Position numbers and translations under genes: made by a program. A stretch of DNA of 64,000 nt. Source: Deinococcus sonorensis KR-87 (GTDB lineage Bacteria > Deinococcota > Deinococci > Deinococcales > Deinococcaceae). Where the stretch lies: the NCBI RefSeq assembly GCF_040256395.1, contig NZ_CP158297.1, positions 62,001 through 126,000 of the forward strand. The letters run 5' to 3'. Below, piece by piece: positions 18,976 through 27,739 of this stretch (position 1 is the stretch's first letter; the number at the start of each line of letters is the position of its first letter). Under the pieces are notes generated by a model that saw nothing but the letters and a program-made list of their open reading frames with translations, made no database searches and was not told where the DNA came from.

Positions 18976-19790
18976 GTGTCCTGTCGCTGGAAACCCGGCG
19001 CGGGGCCGAGATGGCCACACTCATCGAGAAGTACCAGGGTCGACCGACCGTCGCCCCCAGCCTGCGCGAGGACCGCCAGGACACCTCGCTGCGGCTGCGC
19101 GACTTCGCCGCGCGTGTCAAGGCGGCGCCTGATCGTCAGCTGCTGGTGTGCATGACCGGCATCGGCACCCGGCTGTTTCTGCAGGACCTGCAGCGCTCCG
19201 ACGCCGAGGCCTTCAGCCGGCTGAAGGCCCTCCGCATCCTGTCGCGCGGGGCCAAGCCCACCCAGGCGCTCAAGCAGTTCGGGCTGCAGGCGGACACGGT
19301 GCCGCGCCCGCACACCTGGCGTGAGGTGCACGACCACCTGCTCTCCGGGTCGCTGCGCGGCCTGGACATCACCATCCTGGAATACGGCGAGCCCGCCCCG
19401 CCTGCGCTGGTGGCGTCCCTGGCCGAGGCGGGCGCGGCGGTGTCGCCAGTGGCGGTGTACCGCTGCGCCTTCCCCGACAACCCGGAACCGCTGCGGCAGG
19501 CGGTGCGTGACACGGTCGCCGGCCGGCATCAGGTGCTGCTGTTCTCCAGCGGCACCCAGGCGGTGCACTTTCTGAGGTGTGCTCGGGACCTCGGCCTGGA
19601 AGCGGAGCTGCGCCACGCGCTGGGCCGGATGGTGGTGGCCAGCATCGGTCCCGCCTGCAGCGAGGCGCTGGGCGAACTGCGGCTGCCCTTTGACCTGGAG
19701 GCCAATCCGCACAAGATGGGCATCCTGGTGCGCGCGGCGGCCGAGCACGCCTCCGGCCTGCTGGCCCGCAAACGTCCCGCGGTGGCCTGA
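18954..19790 (+). CDS. hemD: Uroporphyrinogen-III synthase
   Basis: A protein of 278 residues with the two-domain HemD layout: RGAEMATLIEKYQGRPTVAPSLRE near the N-terminus, LLVCMTGIGTRLF for the first domain, and VLLFSSGTQAVHFL with VVASIGPACSEALGEL in the second. It closes and inverts ring D of hydroxymethylbilane to give uroporphyrinogen III, the branch-point precursor of the siroheme that NirB needs. The 22-base overlap with nirD and shared direction tie it to nitrite reduction. The siroheme-forming methyltransferase is not in the window. The start at 18954 gives a normal N-terminus; no alternative fits better. Confidence 0.9.
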   Translation: MDWFSGLSVLSLETRRGAEMATLIEKYQGRPTVAPSLREDRQDTSLRLRDFAARVKAAPDRQLLVCMTGIGTRLFLQDLQRSDAEAFSRLKALRILSRGAKPTQALKQFGLQADTVPRPHTWREVHDHLLSGSLRGLDITILEYGEPAPPALVASLAEAGAAVSPVAVYRCAFPDNPEPLRQAVRDTVAGRHQVLLFSSGTQAVHFLRCARDLGLEAELRHALGRMVVASIGPACSEALGELRLPFDLEANPHKMGILVRAAAEHASGLLARKRPAVA

Positions 19791-19814
19791 GCGCAGCCGG
19801 CGCCCTTGCCCCCG

Positions 19815-20813
19815 TCACGCTGGCTCGACGTCCACCCAGCTGCCCGTCGCCGACGCGTGCTCCCAGGCGTCCAGCAGCGCCTGGATGCGCACCCCCATTC
19901 GGAAGTCCACCAGGTCGCCCGCTTCGCCCCGCACGCGGCTCACCAGCGCCCCCACCAGCCGTTCCCCGGCCGGTACCCGCGGTCCCTCGACCGGCACCGG
20001 TTCAAGCGGTCCCGGCCCCCACGCCACCACCGGCGTGGCCCAGTTCGTCAGGCCGGCGGTGCCCCCCGCGCCGTACACGGTGAGGCTGACCTGTTCGGGG
20101 CGGGGCACGTTCGTCAGGCACGACACCGTGACCAGCAGCCCGCCTTCGAGCTCGAGCGTGCCGAGCGCGGCGGTTTCACACGCGTCAGGGTCGTGGGCGG
20201 GGTACTCGGTGTGCGCCCAGACCCGCTTCACCGGCCCGAGGACGGACAGGAGCACGTGCAGGAGATGCGGGCCAACCTCCCGGATCGGCCCGCCCTGTTC
20301 CCGCCCGCCGATCCAGGGGTTCTGCTGCCAGCCTCTGGGCCACTGCGGAAACACCAGCGTCACCTCAGCCCGGCGCAGGCGTCCGAGGCGGCCCTCCTCG
20401 ACCAGCCGGCGAAATGTCTCGATGCCCGGGTCGCCGTGCAGCGGCAGGTTCAGCGCGTGCACCACGCCCGCCGCCTGCGCTGAGCGCTCCATCTGCCGCG
20501 CTTCGCTGAGCGTCAACGCCAGCGGTTTCTCGCACAGGATGTGCCGCCCCGCCGCGAGGACGTCCAGGGCGATCGCGTGATGGAATTTCGGCGGCACGGC
20601 GACATACACCAGGTCCAGGTCAACCGTTCCGAGCATTGACCGGTGGTCGGTCCAGGCCGAGGCACGGACCTCGCGGGCGGTCGCGTCCGCGAGCGAGGCG
20701 TCAACGTCGCACACGGCCGTGACCTGAACCTCACTGCTGGCCGTGAAGGCTTTCAGCAGGCTCTGCCCGATGGCCCCCAGGCCGATCACGCCGACGCGAA
20801 CGGCCGGCGTCAC
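19815..20813 (-). CDS. Gfo/Idh/MocA family NAD(P)-dependent oxidoreductase
   Basis: A protein of 332 residues with an N-terminal Rossmann motif (VRVGVIGLGAIGQSLL) and the family's ILCEKPLALT segment containing the active-site lysine. The C-terminal alpha/beta domain carries EVGPHLLHVLLSVLG, with the His expected near the sugar C1/C3. Members oxidise or reduce sugars, cyclitols and related compounds. It is translationally coupled to a 50-residue open frame upstream (ATGA overlap), and the GH42 beta-galactosidase gene lies further upstream on the same strand, which hints at a sugar substrate. Some relatives perform 3-oxidation of C-glycosides, but distance from that locus makes this only a possibility. 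Confidence 0.88.
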   Translation of the reverse strand: MTPAVRVGVIGLGAIGQSLLKAFTASSEVQVTAVCDVDASLADATAREVRASAWTDHRSMLGTVDLDLVYVAVPPKFHHAIALDVLAAGRHILCEKPLALTLSEARQMERSAQAAGVVHALNLPLHGDPGIETFRRLVEEGRLGRLRRAEVTLVFPQWPRGWQQNPWIGGREQGGPIREVGPHLLHVLLSVLGPVKRVWAHTEYPAHDPDACETAALGTLELEGGLLVTVSCLTNVPRPEQVSLTVYGAGGTAGLTNWATPVVAWGPGPLEPVPVEGPRVPAGERLVGALVSRVRGEAGDLVDFRMGVRIQALLDAWEHASATGSWVDVEPA

Positions 20814-20962
20814 TGGCCCCGCCCCGCGGTCAGGGCACGGCGCTCACGGACCCTGGCGGGAGAAGGGCCAGGACCCGGCACGGTCGGCGGCCGACTCCCC
20901 TGCGACTCAGGCCGCGGTTCCATGGTGACTGCTTCCGTGCTCAGGATCTGCTGTGACGTCAT
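20810..20962 (-). CDS. Small coupled protein, 50 residues
   Basis: An open frame starting MTSQQILSTEAVTMEPRPES. It is rich in Pro and Arg towards the end and shows no known domain. It is included because a strong GGAGGAG lies just upstream of the ATG at 20962 and because its stop codon overlaps the start of the Gfo/Idh/MocA gene in an ATGA, the usual sign of translational coupling. It may be a leader whose translation sets expression of the oxidoreductase rather than a functional protein. Confidence 0.45.
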   Translation of the reverse strand: MTSQQILSTEAVTMEPRPESQGSRPPTVPGPGPSPARVRERRALTAGRGQ

Positions 20963-21230
20963 ACGCTCCTCCGTGGTGTGATGGCGACCCGCTTGACAGG
21001 TGCTCGATCTGTCCAGCCGGCGCGGCGGGCGTCCGACGCACCCGCGCGGCTGGCCCCCTTCGCCGGAACCAAGGGACATCATCGCGTGTCCGACCGGCAG
21101 GCTGCCGGGGCCTCCAGGGTTGATGAACGCTCGCCTGTGGGTGAACGGGCGGGTCGTGCCGTGCTGCCGGACGACCGGGCCGCCCAGGTGCGTGTGGTGA
21201 ACGTTCACTGGGCGCTCCACGGGCCGAGGT

Positions 21231-23291
21231 TCAGTGGGGAAGCGCTGACCCGGCCGGAACGGCGGCCTGCGGCCGGGCGACCAGCACGCCGCAGGCCGGG
21301 AGGGTGACCTGACCCTGCAGGGTCGCGCCGCTGAGCAGGTCGTGCAGGTCGGTGGCGAGTGGCACCGTGACCTGCTGCTGCAGGTGATTCAGGAGGAACA
21401 GCACCTGGCGTTCCCCCTCGCCGCGCCGCGTGGCTTCCACGCCCTCCGGCAGGTTCGGCCACGTGGGCTCAACGCCGCTGTCCTCGCACAGGTGGCCGAG
21501 CAGGCCACGCAGGAAGGCCGGTTCAGCGCTGGACGCGAGGTGCCACGCCTGGCCCTGCCCGACCCGATGGCGCGTCAGGGCGGGCGTGCCCGCGTAGAAG
21601 TCCTCGCCGTACGTCGCCATCACCTCGGCGCCTTCCACGCGGACGATGTCGAACAGCAGGTTGCAGCTGTAGCTGCCCGACAGCGCGCCCAGCGCCCCTT
21701 GCAACACGATGCGGTTGCGCACGTCTGGCGCCAGGGCATCGATCTCCTCCACCCACAGTCCAAGCAGGTCGCGCAGCGGCCCGGGAGCGCCGCCCGGGAA
21801 CACCCGGTCGCTGGGATCCGCCACGCCGCTCAGGAAGGTGGTGAGGAGCGTCCCGCCGCCCGCCACGAAGGCATGGAGGGCCGAGACATCCTCCGGGCGA
21901 AGCAGGTACAGCACCGGCGCGGCCAGGACCCGGTAGCCGCTCAGGTCACTTCCCGGCCCCACCACGTCCACCGCGACGTGGGCGGCGTGCAGGGCGTCGT
22001 ACACCTTCCAGACCTCCTCGACGTACTCCAGGGCGGCGCTCGGTCCCGTCGAGTTTTCGCTCGCCCACCAGCTTTCCCAGTCGAACCACACGGCGGTGCG
22101 GGCGCACACGCGGGTGCCCAGCGTCACGCGCCCAAGCTGCTGCAGTTCCGCGCCGAGCGCGCTCACCTCCCGGAAGACGCGGGTGTCGCTGCGCCCATGG
22201 TGCTCGATGACGGCCCCGTGGAACTTCTCGCCCGCCCCCGGCGAGCGGCGCATCTGAAAGAACATCACCGCGTCCGCGCCATGCGCGACCGCCTGGAAGC
22301 TCTGGAGCCGCATCACGCCCGGACGCTTGAGCGAGTTGTACGGCATCCAGTTCGTCTGGCTCGGCGTCTGCTCCATGAGCAGGAACGGCGCGCCGCCCTT
22401 CAGGCCGCGCATCAGGCTGTGCATCATGGCGGTGCGCGACGGGGCCTGGCCCGGGCCGGGGTAGCTGTCCCAGGCGATCACGTCCAGGTGCGGCGCCCAG
22501 GCCCGGTAGTTCAGCACGCGGTACGCGCCCATCAGGTTGGTGGTGATCACCGCCTCCGGATGGTGCTCGCGGATGGCCCGGTCCTCCAGCAGGTAGGTGT
22601 CGAGCAGGTTGTCGCTGTTGAAGCGCATGTAGTCGAGCGAGAGCCCCTGCAGGGACGTATGCCGGTCGTCTCGCTGCACGGTCAGGACATTGGGCGCCAC
22701 GATCTCGTCCCAGTCGCTGATGGTCTGATTCCAGAACTGAGCATTCCAGGCGTGGTTCAGGGCGTCCAGACTGCCGTACTTCGCGCGCAGCCACGCCCGG
22801 AAGCGGACCTCGCAGCGCTCGCAGTAGCACGCCCCGCTGTACTCGTTGGAAATGTGCCACAGGCTCAGCGCCGGGTGCTGGCCGTACCGCTCGGCCAGCG
22901 CGCCGGCCAGCCGCGGCGCGAAGTGCCGGTAGGTGGGGCTGCTGGGACAGGCGTTGTGCCGGTTCCCGAACTTGCGTTTGCGGCCCTGAGCGTCCACCCG
23001 CAGGATGTCCGGGTAGCGGGTCGCCATCCAGGCGGGGTGCGCGGCGGTGCCGGTGCCCAGGCACACCCGCATCCCGTTGTCGTGGAGCAGCGTGAACAGC
23101 TCGTCCAGCAGGCTGAAGTCGAAACTCTGCTCGTCCGGCTGCAGCCTCGTCCAGGCAAAGATATTGATGCTCAGCAGGTCAATGCCCGCTTCCCGGAACA
23201 GGCGGATGTCCTCGTGCCAGACCTCGCGGTCCCACTGCTCAGGATTCCAGTCGCCGCCGTAGGGAATTTTCTGAAATCCAAGATCAGGCAT
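21231..23291 (-). CDS. GH42 beta-galactosidase
   Basis: A protein of 686 residues, the usual GH42 length. The N-terminal TIM barrel starts with FQKIPYGGDWNPEQW. The acid/base is E150 in WHISNEYSG and the nucleophile is E307 in LLMEQTPSQTNW. C115, C155, C157 and C160 form the zinc-binding cluster typical of thermophile and Deinococcus GH42 enzymes. A trimerisation domain (about residues 395-600) and a small C-terminal beta domain follow. There is no signal peptide, so the enzyme hydrolyses beta-galactosides inside the cell. AGGAG precedes the ATG at 23291; the longer frame to 23630 is not supported. Confidence 0.95.
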   Translation of the reverse strand: MPDLGFQKIPYGGDWNPEQWDREVWHEDIRLFREAGIDLLSINIFAWTRLQPDEQSFDFSLLDELFTLLHDNGMRVCLGTGTAAHPAWMATRYPDILRVDAQGRKRKFGNRHNACPSSPTYRHFAPRLAGALAERYGQHPALSLWHISNEYSGACYCERCEVRFRAWLRAKYGSLDALNHAWNAQFWNQTISDWDEIVAPNVLTVQRDDRHTSLQGLSLDYMRFNSDNLLDTYLLEDRAIREHHPEAVITTNLMGAYRVLNYRAWAPHLDVIAWDSYPGPGQAPSRTAMMHSLMRGLKGGAPFLLMEQTPSQTNWMPYNSLKRPGVMRLQSFQAVAHGADAVMFFQMRRSPGAGEKFHGAVIEHHGRSDTRVFREVSALGAELQQLGRVTLGTRVCARTAVWFDWESWWASENSTGPSAALEYVEEVWKVYDALHAAHVAVDVVGPGSDLSGYRVLAAPVLYLLRPEDVSALHAFVAGGGTLLTTFLSGVADPSDRVFPGGAPGPLRDLLGLWVEEIDALAPDVRNRIVLQGALGALSGSYSCNLLFDIVRVEGAEVMATYGEDFYAGTPALTRHRVGQGQAWHLASSAEPAFLRGLLGHLCEDSGVEPTWPNLPEGVEATRRGEGERQVLFLLNHLQQQVTVPLATDLHDLLSGATLQGQVTLPACGVLVARPQAAVPAGSALPH

Positions 23292-24195
23292 GCGGGCTCC
23301 TGTGGACGTGATCCGGTGCGCCGGTGGAACGGAGAAGGGACGGCATACGCTCCACTGTAGAGGCTGCCATGGGCCCCGCATCGGCTCCAGGCCCAGCGGC
23401 CCGCAGTTCGAACGCTGGACGGCGTGCTGGGGCAGACCGCGCGGAGGTGCTGGTCGGTCCCGCTCCGGAGCCGCTTCAGGACCTGGGCCGGAGCGCTGCG
23501 GGCTGGAGCCCTCCACGCGGGCCGTGGTCCACCGCGGCCGACGGGCGGACGCTGGGGCCAGACTTGGCAGGCGACGACCCGACCATCCTCCAGACCGTGC
23601 CATGTGGCGGTCCGCCTGGCACTGGGACAACCTGCACGCCGTGGTCAGCAGGTGTCAGGCGCCGCACCACCGGCCGGATGCAGCGAGGCCCCGGTGGGCC
23701 CCATGCATACGCGGCTGAAGCGTGCCGGTGCCGCGGCCAGGTTCCTCCTGTTCCGTTGGAGGCCGAAGTCCGCATCGGCCGCTCAAAGACCGGGCACCCC
23801 TGGAGATGTGAGCGGCATTCAGCACCTCCAACTGGGAACTCGGGTCGATGCTGGCGCCGGCCCGCAAGGGCCAAGACGTCTCCGGGGAGGGGCGCCGGAC
23901 GTGTGGGCACCACACCTCGGCACGACGACGGTGGTGACACCGCGCCAACCACCGCACCAGGGCACACCGGCCAGTTCTCCCCTGGCCTTCGGGCGGGGCA
24001 GGGGGCGTCCATGCGCTTCAGCATTCCAACCGCTCCGGTGGGCAGGAGGAAGGCGCCTTATCGCCGCCACTGGACCGGGGCGTTTCCCCGCGTGGCCGAT
24101 TACAGTAAGGGCACAAGGGTGGCCGGACCGGTGCGGATGGCGCAGCCGTCTGCTTCTGTCTGCGGACACGGTGCCGCCACCCCAGGAGGAAGGAC
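23292..24195. other. Long intergenic region between divergent genes, 0.9 kb
   Basis: It separates the GH42 gene (minus) and the sulfatase gene (plus). Overlapping open frames on both strands lack motifs and ribosome-binding sites and look like chance frames in GC-rich DNA. A -10-like TACAGT at 24101-24106 and AGGAGGA at 24184-24190 serve the sulfatase. Nothing else was recognised. Confidence 0.45.
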
Positions 24196-25662
24196 GTGGC
24201 GACGGTTCAACCCAACATCCTGATGGTCATGGTGGATCAGATGGCGCACGACGTCATCGGGCAGCTCGGGCACCCGGCGGTGTCCACGCCGCACCTCAAC
24301 CGCCTGGTGGCGGGTGGCGTGGCCTTCACCAACGCGTACTGCAACTCACCCATCTGCGTGTCGTCGCGCACGTCCCTCATGACCGGCAGACTGGTGCGGC
24401 AGACCCGGGCCTACGACAACGGTTCCGAGTTCCCCGCCAGCGTGCCCACCTTCGCCCATCACCTCAACCGGGCCGGGTACCGGACGATCCTGGCGGGAAA
24501 GATGCACTTCATCGGGCCAGATCAGCTGCATGGCTTTCAGGAGCGGCTCACGACCGACATCTCCCCGGCCGGCTTCGAACTGACCCCGGACTGGCGGCGC
24601 GGTCCGTACCCGAACGAGGGCACCAGTGTGAATCGCCTGCGGTACCCGCCGGTTCGGCCCTGGAGCCTCCAGCTCTCCTACGACGAGGAGGTGCTGCACA
24701 GCGCCCTGGCCCGCCTGCGGCAACTGCAGGCGGAACAGCAGCCGTTCTTCATGTGCGCGTCCTTCAGCCATCCGCATGACCCTTTTCTGGTGCCGCAGGC
24801 GTACTGGGACCGGTACGAAGACGTGCCGATTCCCGCGCCCGCTGCACCCGGCCGGCCCCTGCACGAGCACCACCCGTACAACCAGTGGATTCAGATTCAC
24901 CATGAAGCCGACCGCTTCCCCCTGGCCCCCGAGGAGGTGCAGCAGGCCCGCCGGGCGTACTACGCGGCCGTCAGTTACGTGGACGACCTGGTGGGCCGGC
25001 TGCTGGGCGAACTGGAGCGGCTCGGACTCAGCGACACGCTGGTGATCTTCACCAGCGACCACGGGGAGATGCTCGGGGAACACGGCATGTGGTTCAAGCG
25101 CACCTTCCACGACCCTTCGGTCAAGGTGCCGCTGGTGCTGTCGCTGCCCGGCCGCTTCAAGGCCGCCCGGCGCACCGAGGTCGTGTCGCTCGTCGACCTG
25201 ACGGCCACCCTGCTGGAGTACGCCGGCGTGCCGGATGCCGAAGCGCAGATCGCCCGGCTGGACGGGAACAGCCTGCGGCCCCTGCTGGAGGAGACCGGCG
25301 GAACCTGGCGCAACCGTGCCGTTTCCGAGTATTACTCGGAGGGGACGATCGAGCCGATGCTGCTGCTGCGCACCGAACGCCACAAATTCGTCTACGTGCA
25401 CGGTCATTCGCCGCTGCTCTTCGACCTGGACCACGATCCGCTGGAGCTGCACAACCTCGCCGCTGAGGCGGGGAACGAGGCCCTGTGCCGGGCGTTGCGG
25501 GAGGACCTGCTGCAGGGCCTGGATGTGGCCGTGCTAAAAGACGAGATCCTGCACAGTCAGCAGGAGCGGTTGCTCATCGTGGCGGCCACGCCGACCAGCG
25601 CGGCGTGGAAGTATCAGGCGCCAACCGACGTTTCGAGGCTGTACCGGCGCCCCACCTCCTGA
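24196..25662 (+). CDS. Sulfatase, choline-sulfatase (BetC)-like
   Basis: A protein of 488 residues. It follows the choline-sulfatase pattern closely: NILMVMVDQ with the first metal Asp (D14), YCNSPICVSSRTSLMTGR around the active site, LAGKMHFIGPDQLHGFQERLTTDI, and FTSDHGEMLGEHGMWFKRTFHD for the second metal site. C54 should be converted to formylglycine, but the core reads C-V-S-S-R, with Ser where Pro (or Ala) is normal. The C-terminal segment ends in the W-K-Y tail region typical of BetC. It would split choline-O-sulfate or a similar sulfate ester in the cytoplasm. The GTG start follows AGGAGGA by five bases. No choline transporter or choline dehydrogenase and no formylglycine-generating enzyme lies nearby, so the substrate is open. 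Confidence 0.85.
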   Translation: MATVQPNILMVMVDQMAHDVIGQLGHPAVSTPHLNRLVAGGVAFTNAYCNSPICVSSRTSLMTGRLVRQTRAYDNGSEFPASVPTFAHHLNRAGYRTILAGKMHFIGPDQLHGFQERLTTDISPAGFELTPDWRRGPYPNEGTSVNRLRYPPVRPWSLQLSYDEEVLHSALARLRQLQAEQQPFFMCASFSHPHDPFLVPQAYWDRYEDVPIPAPAAPGRPLHEHHPYNQWIQIHHEADRFPLAPEEVQQARRAYYAAVSYVDDLVGRLLGELERLGLSDTLVIFTSDHGEMLGEHGMWFKRTFHDPSVKVPLVLSLPGRFKAARRTEVVSLVDLTATLLEYAGVPDAEAQIARLDGNSLRPLLEETGGTWRNRAVSEYYSEGTIEPMLLLRTERHKFVYVHGHSPLLFDLDHDPLELHNLAAEAGNEALCRALREDLLQGLDVAVLKDEILHSQQERLLIVAATPTSAAWKYQAPTDVSRLYRRPTS

Positions 25663-25885
25663 TCCGGACAGGCATGCTGAGCGCGCCACGCTGCCTCGTT
25701 CTTCACAGTGCGTCCGACTCAGCGGGACGGCGGTCCAGGTGCCCGGCCGGCTGGGCGTAGGTTCAGCGTGGCCCGCATCCTGGCCTTACTTTCTCCACGC
25801 CGGGCGACCTTCAGCGGGTCCGCGTGGGCGTCCCGGGTGCGGCCGCCGGCGAGAGGGAAACCCCTTGCCCGATCGGTCCGTGTCC

Positions 25886-26479
25886 TTACCTTGAACGCAC
25901 GAGTGGCAGATAGACCTCGTCCACGATCTCGGCCAGCACGGCGTCTGGCACTTCGGGTGCGCCACGCATGAAGTACTCGTGGCGGAGCAGGGCCAGCGCC
26001 ACGCCCGCCACCCGCGGATGCAACGCCTCCGGGCGGGCCTCGCCCCGGGCCACAGCGCGGTTCAGGACGACCAGGAACAGATGCGCGCCGCTTTGCGCCC
26101 CCATGGCCTGGACCTGCTTCAGGAGTTCCGGGTCACGTTGAAGGTCGGCCAGCAGGCCGCGCAGCACTTCGCCGAGGGGAGAAGCCCAGTGCTGGTTCGC
26201 GCCCCGCATGATGCTGAGGATGTCCTCGCGCAGGTCGCCGGTGTCCGGTGGCGTGAAGTGGTCGGCGGCGAGCTGGCCGTACGCCGCGAACGCCAGGGCG
26301 GCCCGGCTGGGCCAGCGGCGGTACAGCGCGTTTTTGTTGGTGCCTGCGCGGCGCGCCACCTGGTCCATGGTGAAGTTCGCGTAGCCGGCGGCCAGCAGCT
26401 CATCGGCGGCGGCGCGAATGAGGGCCTGTTCGAGGGCGGCGCCTCGGCGGCGCTTGGACGTGGGGGGGTCGTGGGGCAT
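25886..26479 (-). CDS. TetR family transcriptional regulator
   Basis: A protein of 197 residues. Residues about 15-62 form the TetR helix-turn-helix (ALIRAAADELLAAGYANFTMDQVARRAGTNKNALYRRWPS) and the rest is the helical ligand-binding domain. It is divergent from the uncharacterised gene at 26563; the 83-base gap between them holds a perfect 10-base inverted repeat that overlaps the neighbour's promoter, so it most likely represses that gene and perhaps itself. The ligand is unknown. Confidence 0.9.
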   Translation of the reverse strand: MPHDPPTSKRRRGAALEQALIRAAADELLAAGYANFTMDQVARRAGTNKNALYRRWPSRAALAFAAYGQLAADHFTPPDTGDLREDILSIMRGANQHWASPLGEVLRGLLADLQRDPELLKQVQAMGAQSGAHLFLVVLNRAVARGEARPEALHPRVAGVALALLRHEYFMRGAPEVPDAVLAEIVDEVYLPLVRSR

Positions 26480-26510
26480 GGCAGCGTAGGTCCACTGTAC
26501 GACCTGACCG

Positions 26511-26552
26511 TTGTCGTCTATGCTTCCTATAAGGTACTATTGGTACCTTATA
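26511..26552 (+). promoter_or_regulatory. Promoter with perfect TetR-type operator
   Basis: The arms TATAAGGTAC (26528-26537) and GTACCTTATA (26543-26552) are a perfect 10-base inverted repeat around five bases. A -35-like TTGTCG (26511-26516) and -10 TACTAT (26535-26540) are 18 bases apart, so the operator covers the -10 and the start of transcription. The right arm runs into the ribosome-binding site AAGGAGG (26552-26558) of the gene starting at 26563. Confidence 0.75.
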
Positions 26553-26562
26553 AGGAGGACGT

Positions 26563-27564
26563 ATGCGGGCCAGGGGCATCACCTACGACACCGGCTTCTT
26601 CAACGGCATCACCAGCACCCACGAACCGTTCGATCCTGGCCGCGTTCGCCGCGACCTCCAGGCCATCCGGGATGACCTGCACTGTACGGCCGTCCGCGTC
26701 ACGGGCGGCGACCCGGATCGCCTGGACGTCGCGGCCCGCCACGCGGCCGACCTGGGTCTGGAGGTGTGGTTCTCGCCCTTCACCTACGAACTCGACCAGG
26801 ACGCCCTGCTCCACCTGCTGCTCGACTGCGCGGACCGCGCCGAGCGGCTGCGCCAGCAGGGAGCGCGCGTCGTGCTGGTGACCGGCGCCGAACTGAGCCT
26901 GTTCACCCACGGCTTCCTGCCCGGCGCCACGGCCGAGATCCGGTTGAACGGCCTGCTCCGGCGGGATCCACAGCTGCTCGCGGGCCTGCCCGACCTGCCT
27001 GCCCGGATCAACACCTTCCTGCACCGCGCCGCGTCGGCCCTGCGCGCACGGTTTGCCGGACCGCTGACCTACGCCTCCATTCCGTTCGAGGGGGTGGACT
27101 GGGCGCCCTTCGATTTTGCCGCTGTGGACCTCTACCGCACCAAGGAGACGGCCCCGCATCTCCGGATGGGCTTGCGGACCTTGAAGGCGGCTGGCAAACC
27201 CCTGGCGATCACCGAGTTCGGCTGCGCCACCTACCACGGCGCGGCGGACCGGGGAGCCGTGGACATCGTGACGTACGAAGGCGGCCACCCCGTGAGCCTC
27301 AAGGGCACGTATGCACGCGACGAGGCCGAGCAGGCGAGGTGCATTGCGGAACTCGTGGCCCTGTTCGAGGAGGAAGGGGTGGACAGCGCGTTCGTGTGTA
27401 CCTTTGCGTGCTTCTATCTGCCGCACCACCGTGACGGGTCGCCGGATCTGGACCTGGGCAGCTTCGGGATCGTGAAGGTCCACCCGGACGGCCTGGGCCT
27501 GCCGCGATGGACGCCCAAGATGAGCTACGCCGCCGTTGCCGCGTCGTATCGACAAGGAACTTAA
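26563..27564 (+). CDS. Uncharacterised TIM-barrel-like protein under TetR control
   Basis: A protein of 333 residues. The pattern of strands and acidic ends (RGITYDTGFF, TAVRVTGGDPDRL, LEVWFSPFTYELD, VLVTGAELSLFT, LTYASIPFEGVDW, FAAVDLYRTKE, LAITEFGCATYHGA, FVCTFACFYLPHH) resembles a glycoside-hydrolase-type TIM barrel. E in GAELSLF and E in ITEFGC occupy positions where clan-A glycosidases have acid/base and nucleophile. Relatives are often annotated as abortive infection proteins, without evidence I can see here. No signal peptide. It is expressed from a promoter blocked by the divergent TetR's probable operator, suggesting induction by a small molecule. Enzymatic function is inferred and unproven. 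Confidence 0.6.
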   Translation: MRARGITYDTGFFNGITSTHEPFDPGRVRRDLQAIRDDLHCTAVRVTGGDPDRLDVAARHAADLGLEVWFSPFTYELDQDALLHLLLDCADRAERLRQQGARVVLVTGAELSLFTHGFLPGATAEIRLNGLLRRDPQLLAGLPDLPARINTFLHRAASALRARFAGPLTYASIPFEGVDWAPFDFAAVDLYRTKETAPHLRMGLRTLKAAGKPLAITEFGCATYHGAADRGAVDIVTYEGGHPVSLKGTYARDEAEQARCIAELVALFEEEGVDSAFVCTFACFYLPHHRDGSPDLDLGSFGIVKVHPDGLGLPRWTPKMSYAAVAASYRQGT

Positions 27565-27739
27565 ATGCGCCCGACCGGGCGGCCATTGGTCCCCTCCCAC
27601 CGGTTGCCGGATGCTGGAACACGCTTCCACAGCGGGCACCGAGGACAGGTGGAGTCCCCTCAAGGGGGCAGTGGGGTCAGGCATGACCGCCCGCATCGAC
27701 CGCAGGGTGGTGCGAGCCGGGGGCAGGCCAGGGAACGGA

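Noticed and set aside
19815..20813. The Gfo/Idh/MocA gene as the C-glycoside 3-oxidase (DgpA role)
   Set aside because: It lies 13 kb away on a separate unit, and a better candidate (the FAD oxidase) overlaps the deglycosidase genes.
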